From positions 3,376,804 to 3,440,803 of the forward strand of contig NZ_CM001775.1 of the NCBI RefSeq assembly GCF_000332235.1: 64,000 nucleotides of DNA, in the 5' to 3' direction. Shown piece after piece: positions 7,813-17,337 of this stretch. Position 1 is the first letter of the stretch. The number at the start of each line of letters is the position of its first letter. Source of the stretch: Geminocystis herdmanii PCC 6308. Lineage in GTDB: Bacteria > Cyanobacteriota > Cyanobacteriia > Cyanobacteriales > Cyanobacteriaceae. The translations under genes and the position numbers were made by a program. Below the pieces are notes generated by a model that did no database searches, was not told the origin of the DNA, and worked only from the letters and a program-made list of their open reading frames with translations.

Positions 7813-8868
7813 ATGACCATTGCAGTTGGCCGCGCGCCAGAAAGAGGCTGGTTTGATGCCCTAGATGACTGGCTCAAAAGAGACCGTTTTGTCTTCGTTG
7901 GTTGGTCTGGTATCCTTTTATTCCCTTGTGCCTACTTGGCTTTAGGCGGTTGGTTGACTGGTACAACTTTTGTTACTTCTTGGTACACTCACGGTTTAGC
8001 TAGTTCCTACTTAGAAGGTGCTAACTTCTTAACCGTTGCGGTTTCTTCTCCTGCGGATGTTTTTGGACATTCCTTACTATTTTTGTGGGGTCCTGAAGCT
8101 CAAGGTAGTTTAACTCGTTGGTTTCAAATCGGTGGTTTATGGCCTTTCGTAGCATTACACGGAGCTTTTGCTTTAATTGGCTTCATGTTACGTCAATTTG
8201 AGATTTCTCGCCTTGTAGGGATTCGCCCTTATAATGCGATCGCATTCTCTGGTCCGATCGCTGTATTTGTAAGTGTTTTCTTAATGTATCCTTTAGGACA
8301 ATCTAGCTGGTTCTTTGCTCCTTCCTTTGGTGTAGCAGGAATCTTCCGTTTTATCCTATTTTTACAAGGTTTCCATAACTGGACTCTCAACCCCTTCCAC
8401 ATGATGGGTGTTGCGGGGATTTTAGGGGGTGCTTTACTCTGTGCTATTCACGGTGCAACGGTAGAAAACACCTTATTCCAAGATGGTGAACAAGCTAACA
8501 CCTTCCGCGCTTTTGAACCTACCCAAGCTGAAGAAACCTACTCCATGGTAACAGCTAACCGTTTTTGGTCTCAAATTTTCGGTATCGCCTTCTCTAACAA
8601 ACGTTGGTTACACTTCTTTATGTTGTTTGTACCCGTTACTGGTTTATGGATGAGTTCGATCGGAATTGTCGGTTTAGCATTTAACCTCCGTGCTTATGAT
8701 TTCGTTTCTCAAGAATTGAGAGCGGCTGAAGATCCTGAGTTTGAAACTTTCTATACTAAAAATATTTTATTAAATGAAGGTTTACGCGCATGGATGGCGC
8801 CTCAAGATCAACCTCATGAGAAATTTGAATTTCCTGAAGAAGTATTACCTCGTGGTAACGCTCTCTAA
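7813..8868 (+). CDS. psbD: Photosystem II D2 protein
   Basis: D2 is one of the two core photosystem II proteins and binds the accessory reaction-centre chlorophylls, the pheophytin and the QA plastoquinone. The 351-residue sequence starts [20 protein letters not shown] and includes [22 protein letters not shown] and the C-terminal [20 protein letters not shown]. Five membrane helices are expected. Usually one psbD copy is followed by an overlapping psbC. Here a terminator follows 27 bases later and there is no psbC, so this looks like the stand-alone second copy (psbDII), which in studied cyanobacteria is light-induced. Confidence 0.97.
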   Translation: MTIAVGRAPERGWFDALDDWLKRDRFVFVGWSGILLFPCAYLALGGWLTGTTFVTSWYTHGLASSYLEGANFLTVAVSSPADVFGHSLLFLWGPEAQGSLTRWFQIGGLWPFVALHGAFALIGFMLRQFEISRLVGIRPYNAIAFSGPIAVFVSVFLMYPLGQSSWFFAPSFGVAGIFRFILFLQGFHNWTLNPFHMMGVAGILGGALLCAIHGATVENTLFQDGEQANTFRAFEPTQAEETYSMVTANRFWSQIFGIAFSNKRWLHFFMLFVPVTGLWMSSIGIVGLAFNLRAYDFVSQELRAAEDPEFETFYTKNILLNEGLRAWMAPQDQPHEKFEFPEEVLPRGNAL

Positions 8869-8895
8869 ACTGAAAGGATAATATCTTCCATCCGA

Positions 8896-8918
8896 AGCCC
8901 CGTAACAGGGGCTTTTTT
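8896..8918 (+). terminator. Rho-independent terminator after psbD
   Basis: AGCCCC-GTAACA-GGGGCT forms a six-pair GC-rich stem and is followed by five further T residues. It ends the psbD transcript before the next gene. Confidence 0.9.
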
Positions 8919-8975
8919 GATCTTCGATCGAACTAAAATAGAGAAGATGTACCATAACAATATTTATTGCTCACA

Positions 8976-9176
8976 ATGAAACTGATAGAACGTATTACGA
9001 TCGATCCTCATATTTGTCATGGAAAGCCTTGTATAAGGGGTTTACGCTATCCTGTAGAAATGATTTTAGAGTTATTGAGTGCGGGAATGACGACAGAAGA
9101 AATTTTAATGGACTATGAAGATTTAGAGTTAGACGATATTTTGTTAGTATTATGTTTTGCGACAAAATTAATTTAA
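8976..9176 (+). CDS. DUF433 protein (antitoxin-like), orphan
   Basis: A DUF433 protein of 66 residues from the ATG at 8976. The N-terminus has RITIDPHICHGKPCIRGLRYPVE, and EEILMDYEDLELDDI follows, both typical of this winged-helix family. DUF433 proteins are usually followed by a DUF5615/PIN-like toxin gene. None follows here, so it is an orphan antitoxin or a remnant. The frame also extends to a TTG at 8967. Confidence 0.75.
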   Translation: MKLIERITIDPHICHGKPCIRGLRYPVEMILELLSAGMTTEEILMDYEDLELDDILLVLCFATKLI

Positions 9177-9209
9177 GTCAAAAGTATTTCTTTATCAGAT
9201 TAATATTAC

Positions 9210-9352
9210 CTCAGTTCGATACAAGAATGTCTGATTTAGGTAGGTTGCAGGTTTCAGAAGATGATATAATTCTATCAAAAAATTGAACATAAACAAATCA
9301 ATTAAGATATATTTTTTTGTCAATTCTTTAACCTAATACCTAATACCTCTTT
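9210..9352. repeat. Truncated relative of the 213-bp MITE
   Basis: Starts ACCTCAGTTCGATACAAGAAT and shares AAATCAATTWAGATATATTT and CTTTAACCTAATACCT with the element at 3742-3954, in the same order. The matching right end is missing or too degraded to see. The rest of the gap to psbU holds nothing recognisable except the psbU ribosome site. Confidence 0.6.
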
Positions 9353-9537
9353 ACAAATCTTTACCTTACCAGTGCATGAAAAAGTCAGAATGACTGATAA
9401 AATCGAATAGCAATAAGCCTTGTGGATAAAAAATACAGTGTTCAAGTAATGAAACTCAACGCAGTGATCTTAATTCCCTTGGTTTGACATATAAAAAAAT
9501 TATTCATGTTATCTTATTTTTTGGAGGTTTCCGAATC

Positions 9538-9966
9538 ATGAAGTTATGGCAACGTATTGTTACCGTATTTAGTTTAACTATATTCTTATCTTCGATCGTC
9601 TTTTCACAACCTGCTCAGGCATTAAATTTTGATACTATTTTACAAGGTAGTCCTCGTTTAGTAGCGATGGAAAACACTCGCCGTAATGCTGCCGATGATT
9701 TATTAGGTACTGAATTTGGTCAAAAAATTGACGTAAATAACAGTGACATCCGTGATTTTCGTGGTTTAAAAGGATTTTATCCTAATTTAGCTAGTCTTAT
9801 CATCCAAAATGCTCCTTATGAGCAAGTAGAAGATGTTTTAAACATACCCGGATTAAGTGAGACTCAAAAAGAGAGATTACAAGCCAACCTTGACAACTTT
9901 ACCGCTACTCCTTTAGCTGAAGTTTTCAACGAAGGAGATGGGCGCTATAACGCTGGTGTTTATTAA
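9538..9966 (+). CDS. psbU: Photosystem II 12 kDa extrinsic protein
   Basis: PsbU is a lumenal extrinsic protein that stabilises the oxygen-evolving cluster of photosystem II. From the ATG at 9538, preceded by GGAGG at 9522, the 142-residue precursor has a signal peptide with a hydrophobic core and an AQA cleavage motif (QPAQA-LNFD). The mature part has the PsbU helix-hairpin-helix core (FRGLKGFYPNLASLIIQNAPY and LNIPGLSETQKERL) and ends GDGRYNAGVY. The frame is open further upstream to a TTG at 9484, but the ribosome site and signal peptide support 9538. Confidence 0.96.
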   Translation: MKLWQRIVTVFSLTIFLSSIVFSQPAQALNFDTILQGSPRLVAMENTRRNAADDLLGTEFGQKIDVNNSDIRDFRGLKGFYPNLASLIIQNAPYEQVEDVLNIPGLSETQKERLQANLDNFTATPLAEVFNEGDGRYNAGVY

Positions 9967-9994
9967 TTAATTAGGGGTTTCTGCAAAAGTCTTT

Positions 9995-10101
9995 TGGTGA
10001 GGAGAGGTTTTAGGTGTTAGGTTTTAGGTGCTAGGTAAAATTCTTAACAATAAAAGATGATTTATGGATTAATACCCAAATTCACCTGAGTGAACTATAA
10101 A
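9995..10101. repeat. TTTTAGGTGTTAGG tandem repeat and MITE end
   Basis: A short array of TTTTAGGTGYTAGG units is followed at 10082 by ACCTGAGTGAACTATAAAAT, a 20-base copy of the right end of the 213-bp element at 3742-3954, in inverted orientation. No gene is seen between psbU and the penicillin-binding protein gene. Confidence 0.5.
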
Positions 10102-10228
10102 ATAGATGAAGGCTGACTTGGAAGACAGGCAGACAGGAAGATTGTATTTCTTGTGAATGAATAAAGTTCTTTCAAAAGTACATCAAATATAAATTCCTAA
10201 TTTCTAATTCCTCATTCCTCATTAATTA

Positions 10229-12187
10229 TTAGGGTTTAGGCTTGGTAAATTGAGAAGATGAGGGAAAATATCTAACAGGTTCATTTTGCAATGCCATTGT
10301 CATAAATTGTCTCCAAATAGGTGCGGCATATCCTCCCCCTGTTACTCCCCTTCCTAAACTACGGTTAAAATCATCGTTACCAATCCAGACGGCAGTAGAA
10401 AGTTGCGGTACATACCCCACAAACCACACGTCTCTTTCTCCTGATGTTGTACCTGTTTTACCTGCGGCTGGGCGCCCAATATTCGCATTCGTAGCCGTTC
10501 CATTTTGAATTACGTTTTGTAAACTACTGTTTAAGGATGCGGTTGCCCATTCATTCAAGACTAATTTAGGCTTGGGGGTATTATCTAACATCATGTTACC
10601 CTTGCTATCGGTGACTTGCATAATCATGGTAGTTTCTGATTGCCAACCGTTATTGGCAAAGGTTGCGTAAGCCTTAGCCATTTCCATAGGTGTAACACCG
10701 ATGGGACCTAAAGGGAGAGAAACAACGGGCTGTAATGGGCTTTCAATACCTAAAGTGCGACAAACTTCGATGACTCTGTCTAATCCTACTCTTTGCCCTA
10801 AGACTACGGCAGGAATATTAAGAGATATGGCTAAAGCATGGTTGATACTTACATCTCCTCCTCCATGACTACCGCCATAGTTTTGAGGGCGATAATATCC
10901 GCTTCCTTCTCGAAACCCTCTTGTATAGTTAGGTACACTGGAATAGGGGGTATATTTTCCACTAGCAAAGGCGGTATAAAAAACGAAGGGTTTAAATGCA
11001 GAGCCGGGTTGTCTTCTTGATTGTAATACTCGATTAAATTGGCTTTTTTCGTAGTCAATACCTCCTACCACTGCTTTGACAAAATGGGTACGAGGATCGA
11101 TGGCAACTAATGCCATTTGATCGGCTTTAACTCCTGAATTACGGAGGTTGCGGTGGGCATTTTTGACGATTTGTTCGGCTTGAGTTTGTAGTTTATAGTC
11201 GATCGTAGTTTGTACATTTACTCCACCTTTGGTAATGGTATCTTGTCCAAATTTTTCAATAATTTCTTGTTTTACCGCATCGGTGACGTAGGGTAATTTA
11301 CTGGTTTGCCATGCCCTTGGTTTACCAATGAGTAAGGGGGTTTTTTTTGCTTCGTCGGCTTCGACTTGGGTAATCCACCCTAAATCAGCCATACGATTAA
11401 GCACGATCGCTTGTCTTTGCTTGGTTATATCATAATTAGCAAAAGGGCTATAGACTTCAGGTGCTTGAATTATTCCCGCCATCATTGCCCCTTCTGCTAG
11501 GGTTAAATCCTTAGCAGATTTATTAAAATAACTTTGGGCGGCGGTTTCTGCTCCATAATTATTATGACCCCAATAGATGTTATTGAGATACATTTCTAAA
11601 ATTTCGTCTTTCTCGAATACTTGCTCTACTCTTAACGCTAATACTGCTTCTGCTAATTTCCGAGAGAATTTTCGTTGATGAGACAAAAAGACATTTTTGA
11701 CTAACTGCATTGTTAAAGTCGATGCCCCTTCTACCACTCCTCCACTTTGAACATTAACTACTACTGCCCTTGCTACACTATTGGGATTTACCCCTTTATG
11801 ATCATAAAAACTACTGTCTTCGATGGCCATGACGGCTCTTTTTAACTGAGGTGATATTTGATCTAGGGGGACTGTTGTGCGATGTTCTTCGCCATGAAAG
11901 GTACTTAAAAGAACTCCTTTGATGTCGTAAACATAGCTGGTTTGGGAAGGCACATAATTATTTAAAACTCTTACATCAGGCAAGTTACGAAAACTAATTG
12001 CTAAACCAACCATTCCCCCTGCAATAGCTGATGTGGTTAATAGGGTTAAACTGAGAAAAGTTCCCCCTGCGGTTTTAGCTACTCCTACAAAAAAGTTAGG
12101 ATTACTAGGTTTTGGATTTTGAGTTTGCCGTTTAATAGTGGTAGATGACACAGTTTTTAACCAATAAAGTTTCGATCGAGAAAACAA
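10229..12187 (-). CDS. Class A penicillin-binding protein (PBP1A type)
   Basis: A bifunctional peptidoglycan synthase. One membrane helix lies near residues 33-58. The glycosyltransferase domain has KRAVMAIEDSSFYDHKGV, EGASTLTMQLVKN and MYLNNIYWG. The transpeptidase domain has the serine motif SRRQPGSAFKPFVFY (SAFK), then SLNIP and KTGTT (SxN and KTG). All catalytic motifs are present. The start at 12187 is a TTG; a GTG at 12151 (VSSTTIKRQ, 640 residues) looks more like the family N-terminus. A proline/serine tail closes the protein. It acts at the plasma membrane. Confidence 0.95.
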   Translation of the reverse strand: MFSRSKLYWLKTVSSTTIKRQTQNPKPSNPNFFVGVAKTAGGTFLSLTLLTTSAIAGGMVGLAISFRNLPDVRVLNNYVPSQTSYVYDIKGVLLSTFHGEEHRTTVPLDQISPQLKRAVMAIEDSSFYDHKGVNPNSVARAVVVNVQSGGVVEGASTLTMQLVKNVFLSHQRKFSRKLAEAVLALRVEQVFEKDEILEMYLNNIYWGHNNYGAETAAQSYFNKSAKDLTLAEGAMMAGIIQAPEVYSPFANYDITKQRQAIVLNRMADLGWITQVEADEAKKTPLLIGKPRAWQTSKLPYVTDAVKQEIIEKFGQDTITKGGVNVQTTIDYKLQTQAEQIVKNAHRNLRNSGVKADQMALVAIDPRTHFVKAVVGGIDYEKSQFNRVLQSRRQPGSAFKPFVFYTAFASGKYTPYSSVPNYTRGFREGSGYYRPQNYGGSHGGGDVSINHALAISLNIPAVVLGQRVGLDRVIEVCRTLGIESPLQPVVSLPLGPIGVTPMEMAKAYATFANNGWQSETTMIMQVTDSKGNMMLDNTPKPKLVLNEWATASLNSSLQNVIQNGTATNANIGRPAAGKTGTTSGERDVWFVGYVPQLSTAVWIGNDDFNRSLGRGVTGGGYAAPIWRQFMTMALQNEPVRYFPSSSQFTKPKP

Positions 12188-12334
12188 TATAGCAGTTTTA
12201 AGTCTATATTATATTCGGAAAAAAAATAACTGCGCTTGATTCTAGCATAAAGATCTTATAATAAATCAGGAATTAAGTAATAACACCGATCGATTACTTA
12301 CCATTCATTATTTACCATTCACTATTAACTATAT

Positions 12335-12697
12335 ATGTTTGTTCTTACTGGTTACGAATATTTTTTAGGTTTTTTGATTGTTAGTAGTTCCGTTCCTGTT
12401 TTGGCTTTAACAGCTTCTAAATTATTACGTCCAAAAACAGGAGGTCCCGAAAGGCTTACTACCTATGAATCTGGTATGGAACCCATTGGAGGGGCATGGA
12501 TTCAATTTAATATTCGTTATTATATGTTTGCCCTTGTGTTTGTGGTTTTCGATGTGGAAACCGTTTTCCTTTATCCTTGGGCGGTAGCTTTTAATACTTT
12601 AGGTTTATTGGCTTTTGTGGAAGCACTTATCTTCATTTCTATTTTAATCGTCGCTCTAGTTTATGCTTGGCGTAAAGGTGCTTTAGAATGGTCTTAG
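12335..12697 (+). CDS. ndhC: NAD(P)H-quinone oxidoreductase subunit 3
   Basis: A 120-residue membrane subunit of the NDH-1 complex, used in respiration and cyclic electron flow. Three hydrophobic helices are visible. [20 protein letters not shown], the conserved loop between helices 1 and 2, and [19 protein letters not shown] are diagnostic. It heads the ndhC-ndhK-ndhJ cluster, as in other cyanobacteria and plastids, with about 135 bases before ndhK. Confidence 0.97.
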   Translation: MFVLTGYEYFLGFLIVSSSVPVLALTASKLLRPKTGGPERLTTYESGMEPIGGAWIQFNIRYYMFALVFVVFDVETVFLYPWAVAFNTLGLLAFVEALIFISILIVALVYAWRKGALEWS

Positions 12698-12833
12698 GAA
12701 TGGAGAATTGAGAATTGAGAATTGAAAATTGTTACTCATTACTTCTTACTTCTTACTTTTCCCTGTCTTCTCAGTTGTTCAATCGAACTAAGGTTATTAT
12801 TGTAAATAATGCTATTTTCGTAAAAAAAAATTT

Positions 12834-13568
12834 ATGACAAACTCGACTCCCGATTTAGCTACACTCAAACAACAAACTACGGATAAAATTCTGAATCCCA
12901 TTGCTCGAAATCAGGTGACTCAGGATTTATCAGAAAATATTATCCTCACTACCGTTGATGATTTACACAACTGGGCAAGGCTTTCTAGTTTATGGCCTTT
13001 ACTTTATGGTACTGCTTGTTGTTTCATCGAATTTGCAGCTTTACTTGGCTCTCGCTTTGATTTCGATCGATTTGGTCTCGTGCCTCGATCGAGTCCCCGT
13101 CAAGCTGATTTAATTATCACAGCGGGAACAGTTACCATGAAGATGGCACCAGCTTTAGTGCGTTTATATGAAGAAATGCCCGAACCTAAATACGTTATTG
13201 CTATGGGGGCTTGTACCATCACTGGAGGAATGTTTAGCAGTGACTCCACTACAGCAGTGAGAGGGGTAGATAAATTAATTCCTGTGGATGTGTATATTCC
13301 GGGATGCCCTCCTCGCCCTGAAGCCATTTTCGATGCGGTAATCAAGTTAAGAAAAAAAGTTGCTAACGAGTCTATTCAAGAACGGGGTAAAATTCAATCT
13401 CAAACCCATCGATATTATTCAACTACCCATAATATGAAGGTAGTTGCTCCCATTTTAGATGGTAAATATTTACGCAGTGAAACGAGAAAAAATCCCCCTG
13501 CCGAATTAGCCGCCGCTATGGGATTACCCGTTTTAGATACTGCTACTACGGTTAAACAGGAGGCTTAA
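12834..13568 (+). CDS. ndhK: NAD(P)H-quinone oxidoreductase subunit K
   Basis: The peripheral NDH-1 subunit that carries iron-sulfur cluster N2. The ligating cysteines appear as [10 protein letters not shown] (CC pair), MGACTITGG and [10 protein letters not shown]. The 244-residue length is usual for cyanobacteria and the C-terminal extension ([13 protein letters not shown]) is normal. Three bases separate it from ndhJ, so the two are translated from one message. Confidence 0.97.
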   Translation: MTNSTPDLATLKQQTTDKILNPIARNQVTQDLSENIILTTVDDLHNWARLSSLWPLLYGTACCFIEFAALLGSRFDFDRFGLVPRSSPRQADLIITAGTVTMKMAPALVRLYEEMPEPKYVIAMGACTITGGMFSSDSTTAVRGVDKLIPVDVYIPGCPPRPEAIFDAVIKLRKKVANESIQERGKIQSQTHRYYSTTHNMKVVAPILDGKYLRSETRKNPPAELAAAMGLPVLDTATTVKQEA

Positions 13569-13571
13569 TTA

Positions 13572-14099
13572 ATGACAGAAACTAATAATACCCCCGAAAC
13601 TACGGCTAAAAGTTCTATTGTGGAGGCAGGAGTTACTTCCCAATGGTTAACCGAAAACGGTTTTGATCATGAAGTCCTCGAAAAAGATCACTTAGCCATA
13701 GAATTAATTAAAGTTGAGCCTGAGTATTTACTTCCCATTGCTACGGCTTTATATGCCTATGGATTTAACTATCTTCAGTGTCAAGGTGCTTATGATTTAG
13801 GTGCTGGAAAGGAATTAGTCAGTTTTTACCATTTAATTAAAGTGGGAGATAATGTTACTAATCCTGAAGAAGTGAGAGTCAAAGTATATCTTAATCGGGA
13901 TGAACCCAAAGTTCCTTCGGTTTACTGGATTTGGAAATCCGCCGACTGGCAGGAAAGAGAAAGTTATGAGATGTATGGCATTATTTATGAAGGACATCCG
14001 AACTTAAAACGTTTATTGATGCCTGAAGATTGGGTGGGTTTTCCTTTACGCAAGGATTATATTTCTCCTGATTTTTACGAACTTCAAGACGCATATTAA
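13572..14099 (+). CDS. ndhJ: NAD(P)H-quinone oxidoreductase subunit J
   Basis: NuoC-like peripheral subunit of NDH-1, 175 residues. It has the 30-kDa-subunit signature [20 protein letters not shown] followed by [16 protein letters not shown]. Membrane segments are absent, as expected. It is the last gene of the ndhCKJ cluster; AT-rich AATTAAC short repeats and CATTCTCCAT tandem repeats follow. Confidence 0.97.
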   Translation: MTETNNTPETTAKSSIVEAGVTSQWLTENGFDHEVLEKDHLAIELIKVEPEYLLPIATALYAYGFNYLQCQGAYDLGAGKELVSFYHLIKVGDNVTNPEEVRVKVYLNRDEPKVPSVYWIWKSADWQERESYEMYGIIYEGHPNLKRLLMPEDWVGFPLRKDYISPDFYELQDAY

Positions 14100-14209
14100 T
14101 CAATTAACAATTAATAATTAACAATTAACAATTAAAAGTCTCGACTATCTTCAATAATCCTCTAAGTTTTCATTCTCCATTCTCCATTCTCCATTCTCCA
14201 TTACTTATC

Positions 14210-14476
14210 ATGGTTTGGTTTGTCAAAATAGAAAAAGGTATCGTCAATAAAGAAGTGTTCGATCGATATGTGGAAGATCATATTATTTATGTTAAGCAAT
14301 TAATTGCGGATGGTCACGAAGCAAAAACAGGTTATTGGGCTGAATTAGGGGGCGGAATGCTCATTTTTAAGGCAGATTCACGGGATGAGGCAGATTCGAT
14401 CGTGCTTAATGATCCTTTGGTGAAGAATAATTGTGTTGAATATGAATTGCATCAATGGAATATTGTCGCAGGGTGA
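14210..14476 (+). CDS. YciI-family protein
   Basis: An 88-residue protein with the YciI ferredoxin-like fold. It has the family histidine region (YVEDHIIYVKQLIADGH), GGGMLIFKADSRDEADSIV and DPLVKNNCVEYELHQWNI. YciI proteins are small dimers with an Asp-His pair; their chemistry is mostly unknown. The gene has a near-identical partial copy at 17499-17715, where residues from FDRYV onward are fused to a nucleotidyltransferase start. This copy is the complete one. Confidence 0.85.
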   Translation: MVWFVKIEKGIVNKEVFDRYVEDHIIYVKQLIADGHEAKTGYWAELGGGMLIFKADSRDEADSIVLNDPLVKNNCVEYELHQWNIVAG

Positions 14477-14540
14477 AGTTACTAAATATTTGTTCATAAA
14501 ATTACCTGTTGATGATTAAACGGTAAAAAATTAATGTCTC

Positions 14541-14647
14541 AAGGTTTGTAGTAAACTCTTTAGAGTGTCAAAATGATTATTTTTTGTAAGAAAATGGGAA
14601 GCATAAGAATCAGAGAGAAAATGGCTTTACCCATTACTACAAACTTT
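14541..14647. repeat. Inverted-repeat element (TTGTAGTAA / TTACTACAA ends)
   Basis: AAGGTTTGTAGTAA at 14541 is inverted against TTACTACAAACTTT ending at 14647, enclosing about 80 non-coding bases. Single ends of the same family are at 2920, 3974 and 5376. It looks like a small non-autonomous element and fills the gap before the hydrolase-GGDEF gene. Confidence 0.6.
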
Positions 14648-14654
14648 TTATTAT

Positions 14655-15866
14655 ATGAATATTCCTACAGATTTTTATTATCCTCCTAACACGAATCAAG
14701 AAAATTTTACGGGGATAACAATTCTTATTTTACAAGGTGTGGATGTTGATAAAAAAGAATATCAATATTTAGCAAATTTATTAACAGAAAAAGGTTATGG
14801 AGTTATGATTCCCAATTTTTATCAAGGGGAAGGTTATTTATGTCCTGATGATAATTCTGTTAATCTTTTTTTTCAAGACATTAATAATTTTGACTTTGAC
14901 TTTTTCACGAAAACGAATTTTGCTAATAATTTAATTGTTTTTGGACATTCCGCAGGAGGCCGGGCAATTTTACAATCTTTATCTAATTTAACGATACTTC
15001 CTTTGGGAATTATTTTATACGGTTGTTATGCTTTAAAACCTGCTATTAATTCATCTTTATTTCCTCCTATTTTAGTCATGGCTGGTGATAAAGATAATAT
15101 AACTAAATCAGAGGTTAGTAAATCTAATTTTACGGATAATCTTTTGGGGCATATAAAAATTTTCTTGAAGTTAGAAAATTGTGATCATTTTATTATTAAT
15201 AATAGTCATAATCTTTGGCAAAAAGAGGAAAATAAAGTATCTTTGACAGATAAATTTAATATCTTAATTAGACAACAACAGCAAGATAAGATTACTCAAA
15301 TTGTTGATGAATTTATTAAAGGATGTGCCAGTAAGTCTTTTGATTGGTTTCAGCAGTTTAATTTGTATTTTATTAAGGAAATAATATTTAATAATCAATC
15401 ATTGATTAATCATCGAGACTCATTAACAAAAGTAGGGAATAGCCGTTATTTTCGATCGAACTTAGAACAAATATGGCAAAATTGTCTTAACAATAAGGCT
15501 TCTTTTTCTCTGATTTTTTGCAATATTAATCATTTTCGATCTTATAATAACATTTATGGTCATCAACAGGGCGATCGATGTTTAATGGAAATAGCTAATA
15601 TTATTCAAAATTCTGTTAGGGATATAGAGAGTTTTATTGCTCGTTATGGAGGAGATGAATTTGGGATTATTTTACCAAATAGTGATGAGAATAACACTAA
15701 AAAATATGGGGAAAAAATTACTCAAAATATCGATAATGCCAAAATTGCTTTTGACTCTCCTTCCCAAAATATTCAATATGTTAGTGTGAGAATTAATGGC
15801 TATACTATCTATCCTCAAGAAACAATTTCTTTTGCAGATTTTATCGACATAATTAAACACGGATAA
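14655..15866 (+). CDS. Alpha/beta hydrolase fused to a GGDEF domain
   Basis: Two domains in 403 residues. Residues 1-215 are an alpha/beta hydrolase of the dienelactone-hydrolase/PAF-acetylhydrolase style: a nucleophile elbow GHSAGG at about 97, an acid-position MAGDKDNI near 143 and a late CDHFI histidine near 176. Residues 250-403 are a GGDEF domain with HRDSLTKVGNSRYF and RYGGDEFGI. The first metal-binding loop reads FCNINHFRSYNNIYG, where active cyclases have D-x-D, so both usual aspartates are Asn and catalysis may be lost despite the intact GGDEF loop. The order is unusual and no transmembrane segment is seen. Confidence 0.8.
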   Translation: MNIPTDFYYPPNTNQENFTGITILILQGVDVDKKEYQYLANLLTEKGYGVMIPNFYQGEGYLCPDDNSVNLFFQDINNFDFDFFTKTNFANNLIVFGHSAGGRAILQSLSNLTILPLGIILYGCYALKPAINSSLFPPILVMAGDKDNITKSEVSKSNFTDNLLGHIKIFLKLENCDHFIINNSHNLWQKEENKVSLTDKFNILIRQQQQDKITQIVDEFIKGCASKSFDWFQQFNLYFIKEIIFNNQSLINHRDSLTKVGNSRYFRSNLEQIWQNCLNNKASFSLIFCNINHFRSYNNIYGHQQGDRCLMEIANIIQNSVRDIESFIARYGGDEFGIILPNSDENNTKKYGEKITQNIDNAKIAFDSPSQNIQYVSVRINGYTIYPQETISFADFIDIIKHG

Positions 15867-15906
15867 AGCCATGACGGGTTGAATAATATTCAACCTCTAC
15901 TAATTT

Positions 15907-16605
15907 TTATTTAGCACAAACTACCCTTAATCCAAAACTATAATAACAGGCATAAGGGTAATAATGACTGCGAAATGAGCAACGACAGTGATAAGTATGA
16001 GAGTAAAAACAAGCACCTCGCAAAGACTTTTCACTAGAGTTGGGATTGATTAAAATGTTACCATCGGCGGGATATTGACTAAAATCTGCTTCCCAGTCAT
16101 CCTGACACCATTCCCACACATTGCCTAACATATCGTATAAGCCCCAAGGATTAGGCTTTTTTTGCCCTACTGGATGGGTTTTTCCCTCACTATTATCACA
16201 ATACCATCCATATCGATCGAGTTTTTCTTCATCATTACCGAAAAAATATTCTGTAGTCGTATTTGCCCTAGCGGAGTATTCCCATTCTGCTTCTGTGGGT
16301 AGTCTAAATTTTTTGCCTATTTTACGAGATAATTTATGACAAAATTTGATGGCTAAATCCCAAGAAATACTATCAACAGGTAAATTATCATCTCCTTGAA
16401 AATGGGAAGGATTATCTCCCATAATTAATTGATATTGAGCTTGAGTAATGGGATATTTACTAATATAAAAATGATGAGCAATTTTCTTTTTTTTGGGTGG
16501 TTTTTCCCAATTATAACCCTCATCACTACCCATAATAAAAGTACCTGAAGGAATTTTTACTAAGGTTAAATCAATCTTGTCATCTAGTTTGATTTTAATA
16601 TTCAT
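15907..16605 (-). CDS. Formylglycine-generating-enzyme (SUMF1/FGE) family protein
   Basis: The 232-residue protein has the complete FGE-sulfatase domain. It begins VKIPSGTFIMGSDEGYNWEKPP, continues FYISKYPITQAQYQLIMG, then FRLPTEAEWEYSARANT, GLYDMLGNVWEWCQDDW, and ends LRGACFYSH...FGLRVV. In cyanobacteria such domains are common in small stand-alone proteins and in kinase fusions, and most have no proven sulfatase partner. No sulfatase is visible here. Several cysteines sit near the C-terminus (CFYSHTYHCRCSF), but assigning them to copper binding is not justified from sequence alone. Confidence 0.88.
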   Translation of the reverse strand: MNIKIKLDDKIDLTLVKIPSGTFIMGSDEGYNWEKPPKKKKIAHHFYISKYPITQAQYQLIMGDNPSHFQGDDNLPVDSISWDLAIKFCHKLSRKIGKKFRLPTEAEWEYSARANTTTEYFFGNDEEKLDRYGWYCDNSEGKTHPVGQKKPNPWGLYDMLGNVWEWCQDDWEADFSQYPADGNILINPNSSEKSLRGACFYSHTYHCRCSFRSHYYPYACYYSFGLRVVCAK

Positions 16606-16690
16606 ATAATCTACTGATATTTTTTATTATAAATAAGGGTAAAATTTTCGTTAATGGCTAAATTTACAGAAAAAATTAGATTATTTGACA

Positions 16691-17326
16691 ATGAAAATAG
16701 CAATAATATCTGATATTCATGGTAACTTAAAAGCGCTAGAAACGGTTTTACAAGATATTGATTCAAGGGGAAATATCGATAAAATTATCTGTTTAGGTGA
16801 TCTGGTGGAAGGGGGAGAGTTCGATCGAGAAGTGATAGAATTAATTAGAGCTAAAAATATCCCTTGTGTACGAGGAAATCATGATGAATTTAATGATTGT
16901 GATTTAGATAAAGATGTTAAAAAATGGTTAAGTAATCTTCCTGAAAAAATAAAATTTGATAACCTTTGTTTTACCCATATTTCTCCTAGGGAAAAAGCGA
17001 AACAGTGGGCGATAACAAGTCATATTGAGGCGTGGAATGTTTTTGATGAATTTGATTATCAAATTTGTTTTATTGGACATTTACACTACCCGATAATGTA
17101 TGGTGAAAAATGTCAATCTTTTGCAGAATCAACCCCTTATTATGTGGATGATGGTATCTATGATTTAGATAAAGAAGATAGATTTATTATCTGTTTTGGT
17201 GCGATTGCTTATCCTCGTCACGGCGGTAAATTTATTCGCTATGGTATTTATGATAACCTCGAAAACTCGATCGAATTTGTCATTTTAGAAGGCTATTTAT
17301 TACCATTAGGATTATGTAAACCCTAA
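16691..17326 (+). CDS. Metallophosphoesterase (calcineurin-like)
   Basis: A single-domain calcineurin-like phosphoesterase. The metal-binding motifs are in order: SDIHGN (residues 7-12), GDLVEGG, GNHDEF, and late GHLHYPI. The ATG at 16691 gives MKIAIISDIHGN; the frame also runs two codons upstream to TTG. Such proteins hydrolyse phosphomonoesters or cyclic nucleotides, but the substrate cannot be read from the motifs. It is encoded about 10 bases before the chimeric nucleotidyltransferase-YciI gene and may share its message. Confidence 0.88.
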   Translation: MKIAIISDIHGNLKALETVLQDIDSRGNIDKIICLGDLVEGGEFDREVIELIRAKNIPCVRGNHDEFNDCDLDKDVKKWLSNLPEKIKFDNLCFTHISPREKAKQWAITSHIEAWNVFDEFDYQICFIGHLHYPIMYGEKCQSFAESTPYYVDDGIYDLDKEDRFIICFGAIAYPRHGGKFIRYGIYDNLENSIEFVILEGYLLPLGLCKP

Positions 17327-17337
17327 TTAACAAACAA

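Noticed and set aside
10838-11058. Short ORFs inside the penicillin-binding protein gene
   Set aside because: Other-frame shadows of a clearly conserved gene.
15907-16605. FGE-like protein as a true sulfatase-activating enzyme
   Set aside because: No sulfatase gene nearby and many cyanobacterial FGE-domain proteins have no such role, so the specific function is not claimed.
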